Source of the DNA: Oricola cellulosilytica
Lineage (GTDB): Bacteria > Pseudomonadota > Alphaproteobacteria > Rhizobiales > Rhizobiaceae
DNA length: 64,000 nt
NCBI RefSeq assembly: GCF_019966575.1
Contig: NZ_JAINFK010000002.1
Span: forward strand, 482,332-546,331
Direction of reading: 5' to 3'
Shown: piece by piece, positions 1 to 8,181 of the stretch
Layout of the letters: each line of letters begins with the position of its first letter
Numbering within the stretch: position 1 is the stretch's first letter
The notes under the pieces: generated by a model
Database searches by the model: none
What the model was told of the DNA's origin: nothing
What the model saw: only the letters and a program-made list of their open reading frames with translations
Made by a program: the position numbers and the translations under genes

Positions 1-94
1 GACGCGCTTCCTTCAAGATCTGCGCGAGGACTTTGAAAACGCCGAACCTCTTGGAACGTCCGATCTTACCGTCGCCCGGGCGCACAAACGCTGA
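1..94 (+). CDS. C-terminal fragment of an unidentified protein
   Basis: An open frame enters from the left edge (codons beginning at base 2) and ends at TGA 92-94. It gives about 30 residues, rich in charged side chains and ending in AHKR. No motif is recognisable in so short a tail. It lies 58 bp upstream of the DUF1214 gene on the same strand, so it may be the preceding member of that operon. The frame has no stop over its visible length, and coding is inferred only from that and its position. Confidence 0.4.
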   Translation, partial: TRFLQDLREDFENAEPLGTSDLTVARAHKR

Positions 95-152
95 ATGGGA
101 AATTGTCTTCTGTACACGGTGAGCGTTCGTTGGGGGCCGACCGGGGTGCGTC

Positions 153-740
153 ATGATCCGTGACGCAATTTCGATCAGCTACGCGGTCATTCTGGCATTC
201 GTTCTTGGCGTGTGGTCGGCCGTATGGGCGACCGCCGATTTACCCTTTTACAGCGAATTGCAGGTCAATGGCTGGCGGGCTCATCCGTCAGTCGGTGGCG
301 ACAATCCCGACCCCTATTCGACTGCTTTTCTAGCGCGATCCGGAAGATTTCAGCTAGCCGCTGCGGAGGGATTACAGTTTATATCGCGGGAGGATTCCGA
401 TGGTGAAGCGCTTGACGGCGCATGTATCTATCGGATCAGCGGAAATACACCCCTCACGCGCCTCTGGACGCTGCAGGTTGTCCGGGACGGGGTCCCAATC
501 GATAGTGCTGCACTCGGCATTCCAGTCTCCACCCATTCACAAGCCTTGGTGCGGGATAGGGACGGATTTTTTGGCATAGTAATCTCGCCGACTCCAAGAC
601 CCGGAAATTGGATCTATCCCGGGCCCAATGGACCGTTTCGGCTCATCCTGACGCTTTACGACACGGCGATTGCCAGCAGCCGTGGGCTTTCGGAGATCGT
701 CATGCCAACAGTCGAACGCGTGGATTGCGACAGTGGCTAG
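153..740 (+). CDS. DUF1214 domain protein, membrane-anchored
   Basis: A 195-residue protein with one N-terminal membrane segment (about residues 7-27), followed by an extracytoplasmic domain. The ending (PGNWIYPGPNGPFRLILTLY) is typical of the short rhizobial DUF1214 proteins: the P-x-P-GNW stretch and the LTLYD motif are visible. No enzymatic role is established for the family. The next gene, a DUF1254 protein, overlaps its last codons, which is the usual pairing of these two domains in Hyphomicrobiales and suggests a shared envelope function. The ATG at 153 is the first in frame, but no strong ribosome site precedes it. Confidence 0.8.
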   Translation: MIRDAISISYAVILAFVLGVWSAVWATADLPFYSELQVNGWRAHPSVGGDNPDPYSTAFLARSGRFQLAAAEGLQFISREDSDGEALDGACIYRISGNTPLTRLWTLQVVRDGVPIDSAALGIPVSTHSQALVRDRDGFFGIVISPTPRPGNWIYPGPNGPFRLILTLYDTAIASSRGLSEIVMPTVERVDCDSG

Positions 741-1281
741 GTTTCTACTAATGACATTCCTCGGGCTGACTGGCGCCGCGCTGGTGCACCTGGCGATTGT
801 ACTGATGCTTCCGCGCCTCTCTGAAAACGATGTCTGGCGGCAGATTGAGACGGAGACGGCGCCTTACCGTGCCTTGCGGCTGGACAGCCAATCGGACCGG
901 CTTGCCATGGCGAAGTCACTTGATCCGATGTTTGCCGAGTTCGTCTGCCGCTACGATCTGGCGGAAGGGATGTTCACTATCACCAACGACACAAACGCTG
1001 ATTTCTGGTCGGTTGCCATCTTTGATGATCATGGCCGGATCGTGTTTGCGTCGAATGACAGAATCTCTCCCTCGCGACGCATCCGGCTGGGAGTTGCCAT
1101 GCCCTCGCAGATACGGGCAATTCAGCAGGATCCGCGCGACGAGCTTCGCGGTTCGATTGTCGCGGAGTCTCGGCGTAGCGAAGGGTTTGCCATAGTCAGG
1201 CTCTTTCGCCCTGATCCGAGTTGGGAGCAGGTTGTCCGAAACTTTATTGCGCAAACGCAATGCGCGCCTGTTCCGGTCTAA
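733..1281 (+). CDS. DUF1254 domain protein, membrane-anchored
   Basis: A 182-residue protein of the short DUF1254 type. It has one N-terminal membrane helix (LTGAALVHLAIVLMLP) and a periplasmic domain with the family-like stretch FWSVAIFDDHGRIVFASNDR. I place the start at GTG 733, which overlaps the DUF1214 stop (738-740) by 8 bases. ATG 751 is an alternative that shortens the signal region. The frame stays open further upstream to 670, but that part lies inside the DUF1214 gene. The function is unknown. The translational overlap with the preceding gene implies the two proteins are made together. Confidence 0.78.
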   Translation: MARFLLMTFLGLTGAALVHLAIVLMLPRLSENDVWRQIETETAPYRALRLDSQSDRLAMAKSLDPMFAEFVCRYDLAEGMFTITNDTNADFWSVAIFDDHGRIVFASNDRISPSRRIRLGVAMPSQIRAIQQDPRDELRGSIVAESRRSEGFAIVRLFRPDPSWEQVVRNFIAQTQCAPVPV

Positions 1282-1287
1282 CCAACG

Positions 1288-1470
1288 TTATTTCTCGCGT
1301 GTCTTCGACTTAGCGCCGGACAGGCATTTCGGGGGTCTTGTCTTCTCGTGCCAGACCCCGGTGAAAATGACGACTTTGCCGATAAACCCGGCCCGGCCGT
1401 CTGGCCCGCGCGGCGTCCGATGCGCCGATGAACGCACCGAGCTCTTCGGAAACGCTATAACTTGCGCCAT
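1288..1470 (-). CDS. small basic protein with N-terminal VIAFPK motif
   Basis: A 60-residue frame on the minus strand starting at ATG 1470. It begins MAQVIAFPK and has a short hydrophobic patch (KVVIFTGV) before a lysine/arginine-rich tail. A GGGAAGGG-like ribosome site lies just upstream of this ATG, whereas the frame's first upstream ATG (1548) has none. Short proteins beginning M-(A/G)-x-VI-x-FPK with an internal V(I/L)FTGV stretch are, as far as I recall, widespread in Hyphomicrobiales, which is why I call this real. The function is unknown. It is convergent with the DUF1254 gene, 6 bp apart. Confidence 0.5.
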   Translation of the reverse strand: MAQVIAFPKSSVRSSAHRTPRGPDGRAGFIGKVVIFTGVWHEKTRPPKCLSGAKSKTREK

Positions 1471-1593
1471 GCACCCTTCCCCGCTCGCAGATGTTCCTGA
1501 ACGTAAGGACTGCAGCACCATGGTTAATAACTTGCTAATGATTGGCAATTACCTTCGCACCAACATTGATCAGGCGGGGGCCAAGATACGAGG

Positions 1594-2577
1594 ATGCGCA
1601 GTCCGGGCGGCGAGCGGGAGCTAACGGGAAGCGACGCGACAGCTGTCGAGGCGGTGAGGCAATTCTGCCGAAGGACCCGAGCTGGTCGCGAAGAGAAGAC
1701 GATGCTTGCCGATCTGGTGTTGCCGCTGCTGCCGCGCATTGGCGACGAGGCGCGGCGTACCGTCGCGACGCTTCTTGCGGGCTGCGGTTTCGCGCCGAAG
1801 GCGCTGCTTCTGGCGCTTGCCGATTTTCGTGTTGCCCTCTGCTCGCCGATCCTGACCCGGAGCCCCCTTCTCACCGACCCGGAACTGCTGGCAATCATTT
1901 CGCAGCATGGCGAGGAGCATGCGCGCGCCATTGCACGGCGCCCTGCCCTCAACTTTCCGGTCGTCAGCGCCCTGCGCGCGATGAACTCCGCCGGCGTGGA
2001 CCGGGCGTTGGACCTGCGCCAGCGCGTGGACCCCGCCACCAGCCGGGATGCCGCGCAATCGCCAGCGACGCTCAATAATGCTTTCACGCCGATCCAGTCC
2101 GGAAACCCTTCTCCCTATAAACCGCAGGTTGTCGCATCGAGCGAAGCCGTGACGGGGTTGCCGCGAAGGACCGGGACCGACCATGGCGAGTTACTCGAAT
2201 TGGCACGAGAGCAAAACCGAACCCTTCTGCATACGGCCTTTGCAGACGGGCTGTGCGTGACCGTCGCAAGCGCCGCTGCGCTCTGCTCCGATCCCACATC
2301 CAGAAACCTGATCCATGCCCTGCGTTTCCTGGAAGCGCCAACGCCCGTCGCCGGTGGGATCTTCCAGTGCCTGGCGCCAGCCCTGTCAAAGCAGGAGGGC
2401 GTGATGGCGAGATTCGAGGCCGTTTACGAGGCGGTAACTCCGGAACAAGCCGCCCGGAAGGTTCTTCAGTGGCGCAGCGACGATCTTCTTGCCCTGGCTC
2501 GCGAAGCGCTCGCCGCCAATGATTCCAGCGCCAGCGGCATGGACGATGGCGAAACGGCCCGTTCCATCGCATCGTAG
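1594..2577 (+). CDS. DUF2336 domain protein
   Basis: A 327-residue soluble, helix-rich protein. The N-terminal half (about residues 35-130, ADLVLPLLPRIGDEARRTVA... then DPELLAIISQHGEEHARAIARR) shows the repeated alpha-helical pattern of DUF2336 proteins, which look like HEAT-type repeats. A variable, Pro/Gln-containing linker (about 145-180) joins it to a second helical region. The function is not established. The start at 1594 is the first ATG. A later Met at residue 37 (MLADLVLP) begins exactly where the domain begins and is a credible alternative. The gene converges on the DUF1491 gene with an 11-bp gap. Confidence 0.72.
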   Translation: MRSPGGERELTGSDATAVEAVRQFCRRTRAGREEKTMLADLVLPLLPRIGDEARRTVATLLAGCGFAPKALLLALADFRVALCSPILTRSPLLTDPELLAIISQHGEEHARAIARRPALNFPVVSALRAMNSAGVDRALDLRQRVDPATSRDAAQSPATLNNAFTPIQSGNPSPYKPQVVASSEAVTGLPRRTGTDHGELLELAREQNRTLLHTAFADGLCVTVASAAALCSDPTSRNLIHALRFLEAPTPVAGGIFQCLAPALSKQEGVMARFEAVYEAVTPEQAARKVLQWRSDDLLALAREALAANDSSASGMDDGETARSIAS

Positions 2578-2588
2578 AAGACCCAACC

Positions 2589-2948
2589 CTAAGCGATATC
2601 GAAGAACTCCTCGGGGCTGCGTCCTGACGCGTCGATCTCTATCGCCCAGAAATCGGGATCCATTCGCGTCTCGCGCTCAAACCTGGCAGCAAGATCCTCG
2701 TCGGTCAGAGCCTCACCCAGCAATTCGAACAGGCGCCCGCCGAAAGGTGTCTTCTGGCGTTCGGCGATAACGCTCTGGGGGGCCTGCCCGTAGAGCGAGG
2801 TGCCATTCCCGCGAGGGCCGGGCATGCACAAAAAAATCGCGCCGGCGTCGTCCGAACCCCGCTTGAGGACAGCCGCAAAACCACCCTCCGCATTGACCCG
2901 GCGCATAATGGAAGAAACAAAAATCGCCGATGTGACCCGGCCGTTCAT
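2589..2948 (-). CDS. DUF1491 family protein
   Basis: A 119-residue protein. The opening (VTSAIFVSSIMRRVNAEGGFAAVLKRG), a central sheet (AGAIFLCM...) and the closing acidic FERETRMDPDFWAIEIDA stretch match the small DUF1491 family of alphaproteobacteria, whose function is unknown. It lies 12 bp downstream of the peptidoglycan-binding gene on the same strand. It is therefore probably the last gene of a histidine kinase - peptidoglycan-binding - DUF1491 operon. Confidence 0.78.
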   Translation of the reverse strand: MNGRVTSAIFVSSIMRRVNAEGGFAAVLKRGSDDAGAIFLCMPGPRGNGTSLYGQAPQSVIAERQKTPFGGRLFELLGEALTDEDLAARFERETRMDPDFWAIEIDASGRSPEEFFDIA

Positions 2949-2960
2949 CGTGCCCTCATC

Positions 2961-3902
2961 CTACTGAATGAGGCCGACCGTTCTCATCTTGTCAAGCAGC
3001 CCATCATCGACCGAGCCAGTTACCGGCAGCCGGAACAACGCCTGAAACTCGCGAATAGCCTGTTCGGTCTGCGCACCGGCCACACCGTCGACCACAACGT
3101 CCGAATTGCCGAACGCCCGCAGCGCCGCTTGTATCTTGACAACTTCGGCAGACGGTATCTGTGACGGCAACGGTTGGCTCATCGCCTCGCCTTCGCCGGC
3201 AAGCAGGCTCGCGACCGTGGTCGCTGCCTCATGCAGATGGCCAGCCGATTCATCCGTACCAGGCCTTGCTTCCGGGATCGCGGCCGTCACGTCCATGTTG
3301 TTGAGCATGGATGTTCGCAGTTCGGTGTCGGTCAACTCGATGCCGCGCAGGCCCGCGTTCTTCTTGTACGCTTCGATTGCGGAGTTGGTCATCGGGCCCT
3401 TCAAGCCGTCGACCGCTCCGTCATAATAACCCAGTTTGGCCAAGAGTTCCTGTATACCGGCGACGTCTGCATCCCCACCTTCCGCAACCGTATTGCGCGG
3501 CGCACCGGCTCGAACCACGACAGTCGAGCGAGGCTGCGGAACTGGCACAGCAGCAGGCGGAGAAGCTGCCGCCGAAGTCCGGCCAGAGACTTCCGGTTCG
3601 ATCACAAAACGCGTCACATTGGGTTGGGCGGCTTTCGAACCGGGGACCGCGCCAGCGTCCTCTGGCGGGCGGCTCGCGATGCGGACCGCTTCACTGGCTG
3701 GGCGGGTCTCGAAAATGGCGGACGGATGGGCGGCCTCCTGAAAGAAGAGCGCATTTGACCCAAAAAAAGCCATCGCGACGGCGAAGGCGGTTACGCCTCC
3801 TGCCGCTGCCGGATTAGCCGCCAGCCGCTCCCCAACAAAGGATGCCGTGGCACCAAGCGCCGATGAGACCGTCAATCGGTCATCCTGCGAGTCGAACCGC
3901 AT
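2961..3902 (-). CDS. membrane-anchored peptidoglycan-binding domain protein
   Basis: A 313-residue protein. A single membrane helix near residues 35-55 (AGGVTAFAVAMAFFGSNALFF) is followed by a Pro/Ala-rich linker. Two PG_binding_1-type modules come next: one in the middle (IQELLAKLGYYDGAVDGLKG, then TNSAIEAYKK) and one at the C-terminus (IQAALRAFGNSDVVVDGVAG, then TEQAIREFQ). The protein probably sits in the inner membrane and touches the cell wall. I use ATG 3902, which has a GGAAGCAGGA-like ribosome site and overlaps the 3' end of the kinase gene by 23 bp. Starting at 4010 would add 36 residues lying inside the kinase. The overlap suggests coupled expression with the kinase. Confidence 0.8.
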   Translation of the reverse strand: MRFDSQDDRLTVSSALGATASFVGERLAANPAAAGGVTAFAVAMAFFGSNALFFQEAAHPSAIFETRPASEAVRIASRPPEDAGAVPGSKAAQPNVTRFVIEPEVSGRTSAAASPPAAVPVPQPRSTVVVRAGAPRNTVAEGGDADVAGIQELLAKLGYYDGAVDGLKGPMTNSAIEAYKKNAGLRGIELTDTELRTSMLNNMDVTAAIPEARPGTDESAGHLHEAATTVASLLAGEGEAMSQPLPSQIPSAEVVKIQAALRAFGNSDVVVDGVAGAQTEQAIREFQALFRLPVTGSVDDGLLDKMRTVGLIQ

Positions 3903-5517
3903 GTTCCTGCTTCCCGGATTGTTCTTCACCTTGTCCCGCCGGATACTGCCCACGCTTCTCAGATCCTCCACTTTCCACGTTCCTGACTTTGCCAGCGAAG
4001 GAAATGGCACGATCGGGTATGTAAACTGTTACCTTGGTGCCTTTCTCCGGTGCACTTTCGAAGCGAAGGTCTCCTTCGTGAAGGGCCGTCAGACCCTTGA
4101 CGATCGCCAGTCCGAGCCCCGTCCCCTCGCACGTGCGCGTATAGGCATTGTTGACCTGCGCGAAAGGTGAACCGATTCGCCCAATTTCATCTTCGCTCAT
4201 CCCGATGCCGGAGTCGGTAACGCAAATCTGGAAACCGCGCTCCCGCCGCTCAGCATCGATGCTTACGTGCCCGCCTTCGGCACTGAACTTGATAGCATTC
4301 GACAGCAGATTGATGATGATTTGCTTGACGGCACGGCGGTCGGCGTCCGCCTCCGAGATCTCCGGGGCAACATTCGCGGCGACCGTCACGTGTCTCTGCC
4401 CGGCTTGCGGTGTCAGCATGGACACACAGTCCTCGATCGTGCGGCTCAAATCGAATGATTCGCGATGTATCGTATATGTTCCGGCATTCAGCTTGGAGAC
4501 ATCGAGAATCGTGTTCACGACGGACAGAAGATGGTTTCCGGAACTGTGAATCAGATCGACATATTCGCGCTGACGCCGATTGGCGAGCGCTCCAAACAGA
4601 TCACGCCTCAAGATATCGGAAAATCCGATGATGGAGTTGAGCGGCGTGCGCAGTTCGTGACTCACCGTAGCGATAAACCGCTGACGCGCTATGATGTCCT
4701 CCTCCACACGAACGTCTTGTCCGTCCTTCAGAGAGACGGTGATCAGAATTCCGCAGCCAATCCGCCGAATCGCGAGTGTCGCCCGCTCGAAGGTATGTGG
4801 CTGCCCCGCTTCATCCATGGTGAGACGCGCAGATATCTCCTGGTCGTCGCGAACACCATGAGCAGCGTCGGCGATCGCGCTGAGCACGATGATCCGCTCG
4901 GCCAAGTGAACATGCTCAATAAACGGACGGCCTGCTTTGAACTGCGCCGCTCGCGCGCCGTCACTGAAGCGGATCGCACCGTCAACGCCAACCGTGATCG
5001 TCGTAACGCCTGGTGTCAGGGATCCGGTAGTGGAGGCAGAAGGAGAACCGCCGTCCGACATCTCCCAGATTTTCCCGAGACGCGCCGCCGTGCCATTTCC
5101 GCCGGCGACAAAATAGATGATTGCGCCGCATGTCAGCGCAAGCACCGGCGAAATCCAGGCAAGCGTCCCCGTCAAAGCAACCCAAACACCCACCGCGAAC
5201 GGAACTGCGCGCCAGGGGGCCGGCGCGATACCGATCCATGCCAGAGCCAGCACGGGAATTGCGACGAATACAAGTGCGATCGCCATTGCAGCGCCGTAGG
5301 CTCCGGGTGACCCGACTCCGGTCACCAGCACCGAGAGGGGCATTACGAGAAAGATGGCCGAGGCAGCGAGGACGATCAGGCGTTCCGCCAACAACTGTCT
5401 CAAAGATCTGTCGCGTGGCGACCGGTCCGCGACCCTTCCGGTCCACCGCTCGGCAATTTCGCCGAGTACTCGCTGGTACTGGCCAGAATAGGACCCAAAA
5501 ATCGCCAAAACTTGCAA
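3880..5517 (-). CDS. membrane sensor histidine kinase, DivJ/PleC-like
   Basis: A 545-residue sensor kinase. The N-terminal part has four to five membrane helices (about residues 45-140). A PAS-like region follows at about 165-230. The kinase core is complete: H-box SHELRTPLNSIIGFSD, N-box NLLSNAIKF, G1 DSGIGM and G2 GTGLGLAIV. The core and membrane layout resemble the DivJ/PleC group that phosphorylates the cell-cycle regulator DivK in alphaproteobacteria, but the exact ortholog cannot be fixed by eye. The first possible initiator is TTG 5517. The nearby upstream ATG is followed at once by a stop, so the true start is uncertain. The peptidoglycan-binding gene overlaps its 3' end. Confidence 0.8.
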   Translation of the reverse strand: MQVLAIFGSYSGQYQRVLGEIAERWTGRVADRSPRDRSLRQLLAERLIVLAASAIFLVMPLSVLVTGVGSPGAYGAAMAIALVFVAIPVLALAWIGIAPAPWRAVPFAVGVWVALTGTLAWISPVLALTCGAIIYFVAGGNGTAARLGKIWEMSDGGSPSASTTGSLTPGVTTITVGVDGAIRFSDGARAAQFKAGRPFIEHVHLAERIIVLSAIADAAHGVRDDQEISARLTMDEAGQPHTFERATLAIRRIGCGILITVSLKDGQDVRVEEDIIARQRFIATVSHELRTPLNSIIGFSDILRRDLFGALANRRQREYVDLIHSSGNHLLSVVNTILDVSKLNAGTYTIHRESFDLSRTIEDCVSMLTPQAGQRHVTVAANVAPEISEADADRRAVKQIIINLLSNAIKFSAEGGHVSIDAERRERGFQICVTDSGIGMSEDEIGRIGSPFAQVNNAYTRTCEGTGLGLAIVKGLTALHEGDLRFESAPEKGTKVTVYIPDRAISFAGKVRNVESGGSEKRGQYPAGQGEEQSGKQEHAVRLAG

Positions 5518-5840
5518 CTCGCTACATATGCATTGCGACGACCATTGCCGCGCCCCGAGAATTGCAGCTAGCCTTTAATGAATGGATAAATCCACGGTAT
5601 CCCGACCTCCAGCAATCCGCAGAAACGGCCGTTCAACGGCATATTCGCCGAGGCTTTAGCGAGTATGGTTAACGCCCGGTTGAGAAAGCAAGCTACTGAA
5701 AACGCGGGAAATTCGTCCGATGACTAAAGTTTTACGAAAAACCGCTTCAAAAGCGGCCCATGGAACTTCGATAGTTCCAACGGATTTCGATTACCGACGG
5801 CAGCGGGAATCGGTTTGATTAGAGGACTACGGGGAACACG
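5518..5840. other. divergent intergenic region with CtrA-box-like site
   Basis: A 323-bp region between the kinase (minus) and the DUF5330 gene (plus). No credible gene is seen. It holds TTAA-CGCCCGG-TTGA at 5669-5683, one mismatch from the CtrA consensus TTAA-N7-TTAA, and a GGGGAAC-type ribosome site just before ATG 5841. A CtrA role is inference only. Confidence 0.4.
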
Positions 5841-6182
5841 ATGCGTTTTCTCTTGAAATTGCTGGTCTTGGGCTTCATCGCACTTGCAGTGCTGCCAGCG
5901 TTTGCGCCTGCCGAATATCGCACCGCCACCGCTAACCACTCTGGCAGTGACGCGCCATCGGCATTTCAGGTCGCATCGCTCGTCGGTCAGGCGGTTGCCG
6001 ATCTTCGCTCAATCTGCGAGCGCAACCCTGCAATGTGCAGCACCGGCGGCGAGATTTTTTCCTACAGCACTGCGCGGGCACGGGAAGGGTTGGTCATTGC
6101 CTATGCAATGTTCCGGCACGGTCATCCTTCGATGAACAAGTCATCCAGTAAGGAGACAACTGTCGGCGACACTGCAATCTGA
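5841..6182 (+). CDS. DUF5330 domain protein, exported
   Basis: A 113-residue protein with an N-terminal hydrophobic signal segment (residues 3-21, FLLKLLVLGFIALAVLPAF). A short periplasmic domain follows, with two cysteines close together (SICERNPAMCSTGGE), which could form a disulfide. This C-x6-C motif followed by ARAREGLVIAYAMFR is how I recognise the DUF5330 family of Hyphomicrobiales. The function is unknown. It precedes sufE in the same direction, an arrangement common in the order. A GGGGAACACG ribosome site supports the start. Confidence 0.75.
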   Translation: MRFLLKLLVLGFIALAVLPAFAPAEYRTATANHSGSDAPSAFQVASLVGQAVADLRSICERNPAMCSTGGEIFSYSTARAREGLVIAYAMFRHGHPSMNKSSSKETTVGDTAI

Positions 6183-6326
6183 TCCATCTCCAGCGTTCCC
6201 CTCCCCTGGCGTCCCGACCGCAACTCTGCGGACCGATGTTCTTCCATTTGTTCCCGATCATATCTAGATAACGGAGAGACCGGGAGGTGCCCGGTCGATC
6301 GACAACCGTTATCCGGCAGGCCGTTC

Positions 6327-6752
6327 ATGCTTCCGAACATCGCAACGATAATCGATGACTTCGAGTTTCTCGATGAGTGGGAAGACAAGTACCGCTACGT
6401 CATCGAACTGGGACGGCAGCTTCCAGAAATGCCGGAGAGCGAGAAGACGCCGGCCAACAAGGTCAATGGCTGCGTCAGCCAGGTCTGGCTTGTGCCGGAG
6501 ATCACCGGCGCCGAAGACCCCGTCGTGTATTTCCGGGGAGATTCGGACGCTCATATCGTCCGGGGTCTCGTCGCGATCATGATCGCCGCGATGTCCGGCA
6601 AGCAGGCATCAGAGATCGAAACCTTCGACGCCCAGTCGTTGATGCACACCCTCGGTCTTGAGGAAAACCTGACGCCGCAGCGTTCAAATGGTCTGCGATC
6701 GATGATCGCCCGCATGAAGGACGAAGCCCGGTCGGCCGCCCAAGCGGCGTAG
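6327..6752 (+). CDS. sufE: SufE family cysteine desulfuration protein
   Basis: A 141-residue SufE protein. SufE accepts persulfide sulfur from the cysteine desulfurase SufS and passes it to the SUF iron-sulfur scaffold. The acceptor cysteine is visible in NGCVSQVWL (about residue 49). The opening IDDFEFLDEWEDKYRYVIELGR and the end LGLEENLTPQRSNGLRSM are family hallmarks. The length is normal. No other suf gene is in the window, so this is the stand-alone copy that alphaproteobacteria often carry. The 144-bp gap from the DUF5330 gene leaves room for its own promoter. Confidence 0.93.
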   Translation: MLPNIATIIDDFEFLDEWEDKYRYVIELGRQLPEMPESEKTPANKVNGCVSQVWLVPEITGAEDPVVYFRGDSDAHIVRGLVAIMIAAMSGKQASEIETFDAQSLMHTLGLEENLTPQRSNGLRSMIARMKDEARSAAQAA

Positions 6753-6773
6753 CAGCGAGGTTGGCGGCCGGGA

Positions 6774-7568
6774 TCATATGGAGGGGCGGTAGCCGTCTGA
6801 CCCCCAGTGGCGGATCGTCCACGCGCGTTCACGCCTTTCCGGATGATAGTGCCGATCGAGCGCACAGAGCGCCGTCTTGAGCATGAGCTTCGCCGAGCGT
6901 CGCGGCCAGCCGCGTTCGCGCTCCACCTGTTCCAGCCCCTTAAGGAAGCAACAAATATCCAGCAGTGGACCACCAAGGTCCGGGCCGACGGCAGTGACCG
7001 CCGCATCGACGCGCCTCCGGGCGGCAAGGACCCGGTCAGGAAAGGTCATCATCTCATTGCGCCATTTGCGCCGATTACCGGCAACCTGCGAGCCTTCCCA
7101 CAGGGCCGTAACACGCGGCTGCAGCATTGCCTGCTCAAAATCCACTCGAAGCCGCTCGCCCGCGCCCAGTTCGCGTCGTTCGAGCCATGCAGTTCCATCG
7201 GAACGCCGCATATGAGCGAGCGACGAAAGCGGCGACTCATCAAGATTGACGGTAACCTCGATCGATCTACCATCGGACGACGCCTCCTTGCCCATCCGCT
7301 CGCCATGTTGTGCCTGGAACGAGCCCCCCGACCAGCGCGTTAGCGCCGCCCGTCCGGCGTCGGTGACGCGAAGGCGGCCTTCGCGCAGCCCTACGGACCC
7401 GCCCCGCAGCATTGCGTCGATCGTCGCACGAGGCGTGCGCACCGCGCGGTCGCCTTCGAAACGCATCAGAAGAGTTTCGGGATCTCCGGTTGCCTCGAGT
7501 TTCGCGTCCCGCCTTTCAAGCATGCGAAGGAACCGCATCGCTCTTTTCTGCATCCGTGCGTCACTCAT
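6774..7568 (-). CDS. DUF6456 domain protein
   Basis: A 264-residue soluble basic protein. The C-terminal half (ESPLSSLAHMRRSDG... through DICCFLKGLEQVERERGWPRRSAKLMLKTALCALDRHY) is the DUF6456 region, with a conserved-looking C-C-F-LKGLE-ER-WP core. The N-terminal 80 residues look like a winged-helix fold (ATIDAMLRGGSVGLREGRLRVTDAGRAAL). The start at ATG 7568 overlaps the stop of the upstream DnaA-like gene by 8 bases, so the two are translationally coupled. A DNA-binding role is suggested by this partner and fold but is not established. Confidence 0.72.
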   Translation of the reverse strand: MSDARMQKRAMRFLRMLERRDAKLEATGDPETLLMRFEGDRAVRTPRATIDAMLRGGSVGLREGRLRVTDAGRAALTRWSGGSFQAQHGERMGKEASSDGRSIEVTVNLDESPLSSLAHMRRSDGTAWLERRELGAGERLRVDFEQAMLQPRVTALWEGSQVAGNRRKWRNEMMTFPDRVLAARRRVDAAVTAVGPDLGGPLLDICCFLKGLEQVERERGWPRRSAKLMLKTALCALDRHYHPERRERAWTIRHWGSDGYRPSI

Positions 7569-8019
7569 CTTCCGAGAACTCTCCACACTCTGCAGGCAAT
7601 GCAATCATCGCGAGTTTCTCGGTGCGCGCGACCAGGATGTCGAAATCCTCGTCGTCGCGCAGATCCTCAATCGCGTGACACGCGTGAACGACGGTGGACC
7701 TGTCCCGGCGAAAGCCGTCGGCTACCCAGTCCATTTTCATCCCGAAGGTCACATGAGCCACGTACATCCCGATCTGTCGTACCCGGCAAACAGGCTCAGA
7801 CGTTCGCCTTTCCGAGCGAAGCTGCCGACTGCTGACGTCGTAAAAGACCGACAGCAGGTCAATCAGCCCCTCGCAAAGCTCCAGCGCCTGCTCGTAGCGC
7901 CTGCATTGGCGGCCGACGGACCCGTATTCCTCGAAAGAAGTGTCGGGAACACCCTCTTCCCAACCCCTGGTTCCGGCAACCAACCGCACCGGTTTCAGTT
8001 CGCTCATGTTTCGTAACAT
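7561..8019 (-). CDS. DnaA domain IV-like helix-turn-helix protein
   Basis: About 152 residues. The second half contains QIGMYVAHVTFGMKMDWVADGFRRDRSTVVHACHAIEDLRDD, which resembles the DNA-binding domain IV of the initiator DnaA (helix-turn-helix plus the DR-x-TV-HAC signature). The AAA+ domain of DnaA is absent, so this is a separate small DNA-binding protein, not dnaA. ATG 8019 has a GGGA ribosome site at good spacing. ATG 8025 and ATG 8007 are alternatives. Its promoter region is interrupted about 30 bp upstream by the end of the mobile unit at 8051. It is coupled to the DUF6456 gene. Confidence 0.75.
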   Translation of the reverse strand: MLRNMSELKPVRLVAGTRGWEEGVPDTSFEEYGSVGRQCRRYEQALELCEGLIDLLSVFYDVSSRQLRSERRTSEPVCRVRQIGMYVAHVTFGMKMDWVADGFRRDRSTVVHACHAIEDLRDDEDFDILVARTEKLAMIALPAECGEFSEDE

Positions 8020-8038
8020 CCGCATTTTCCCGTTATAG

Positions 8039-8050
8039 GATTTTATTCCT
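8039..8050 (+). repeat. left 12-bp flanking direct repeat
   Basis: GATTTTATTCCT, identical to 10950-10961; the match extends to 13 bases with the following A. It abuts the left inverted repeat, so the pair looks like a target-site duplication of the inserted unit. Confidence 0.6.
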
Positions 8051-8073
8051 AATTATATACGTGACAAAGTACG
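8051..8073 (+). repeat. left terminal inverted repeat
   Basis: It begins AATTATATACGTGACA and ends GTACG. It matches the reverse complement of 10925-10947 at 22 of 23 positions. It contains GTGACA (8061-8066), which with TAAACA 17 bp further in (8084-8089) could act as a weak inward promoter toward the passenger genes. Confidence 0.7.
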
Positions 8074-8181
8074 GCTGATTCGATAAACAGGGAGTGCGTG
8101 ACAGGCCGGATAAAAGTTTCCACATCGGAAACTAAATTTTCGGGAGTGTCTTGTAGTCCTGCTAAAAGTGGCAAAATATGC

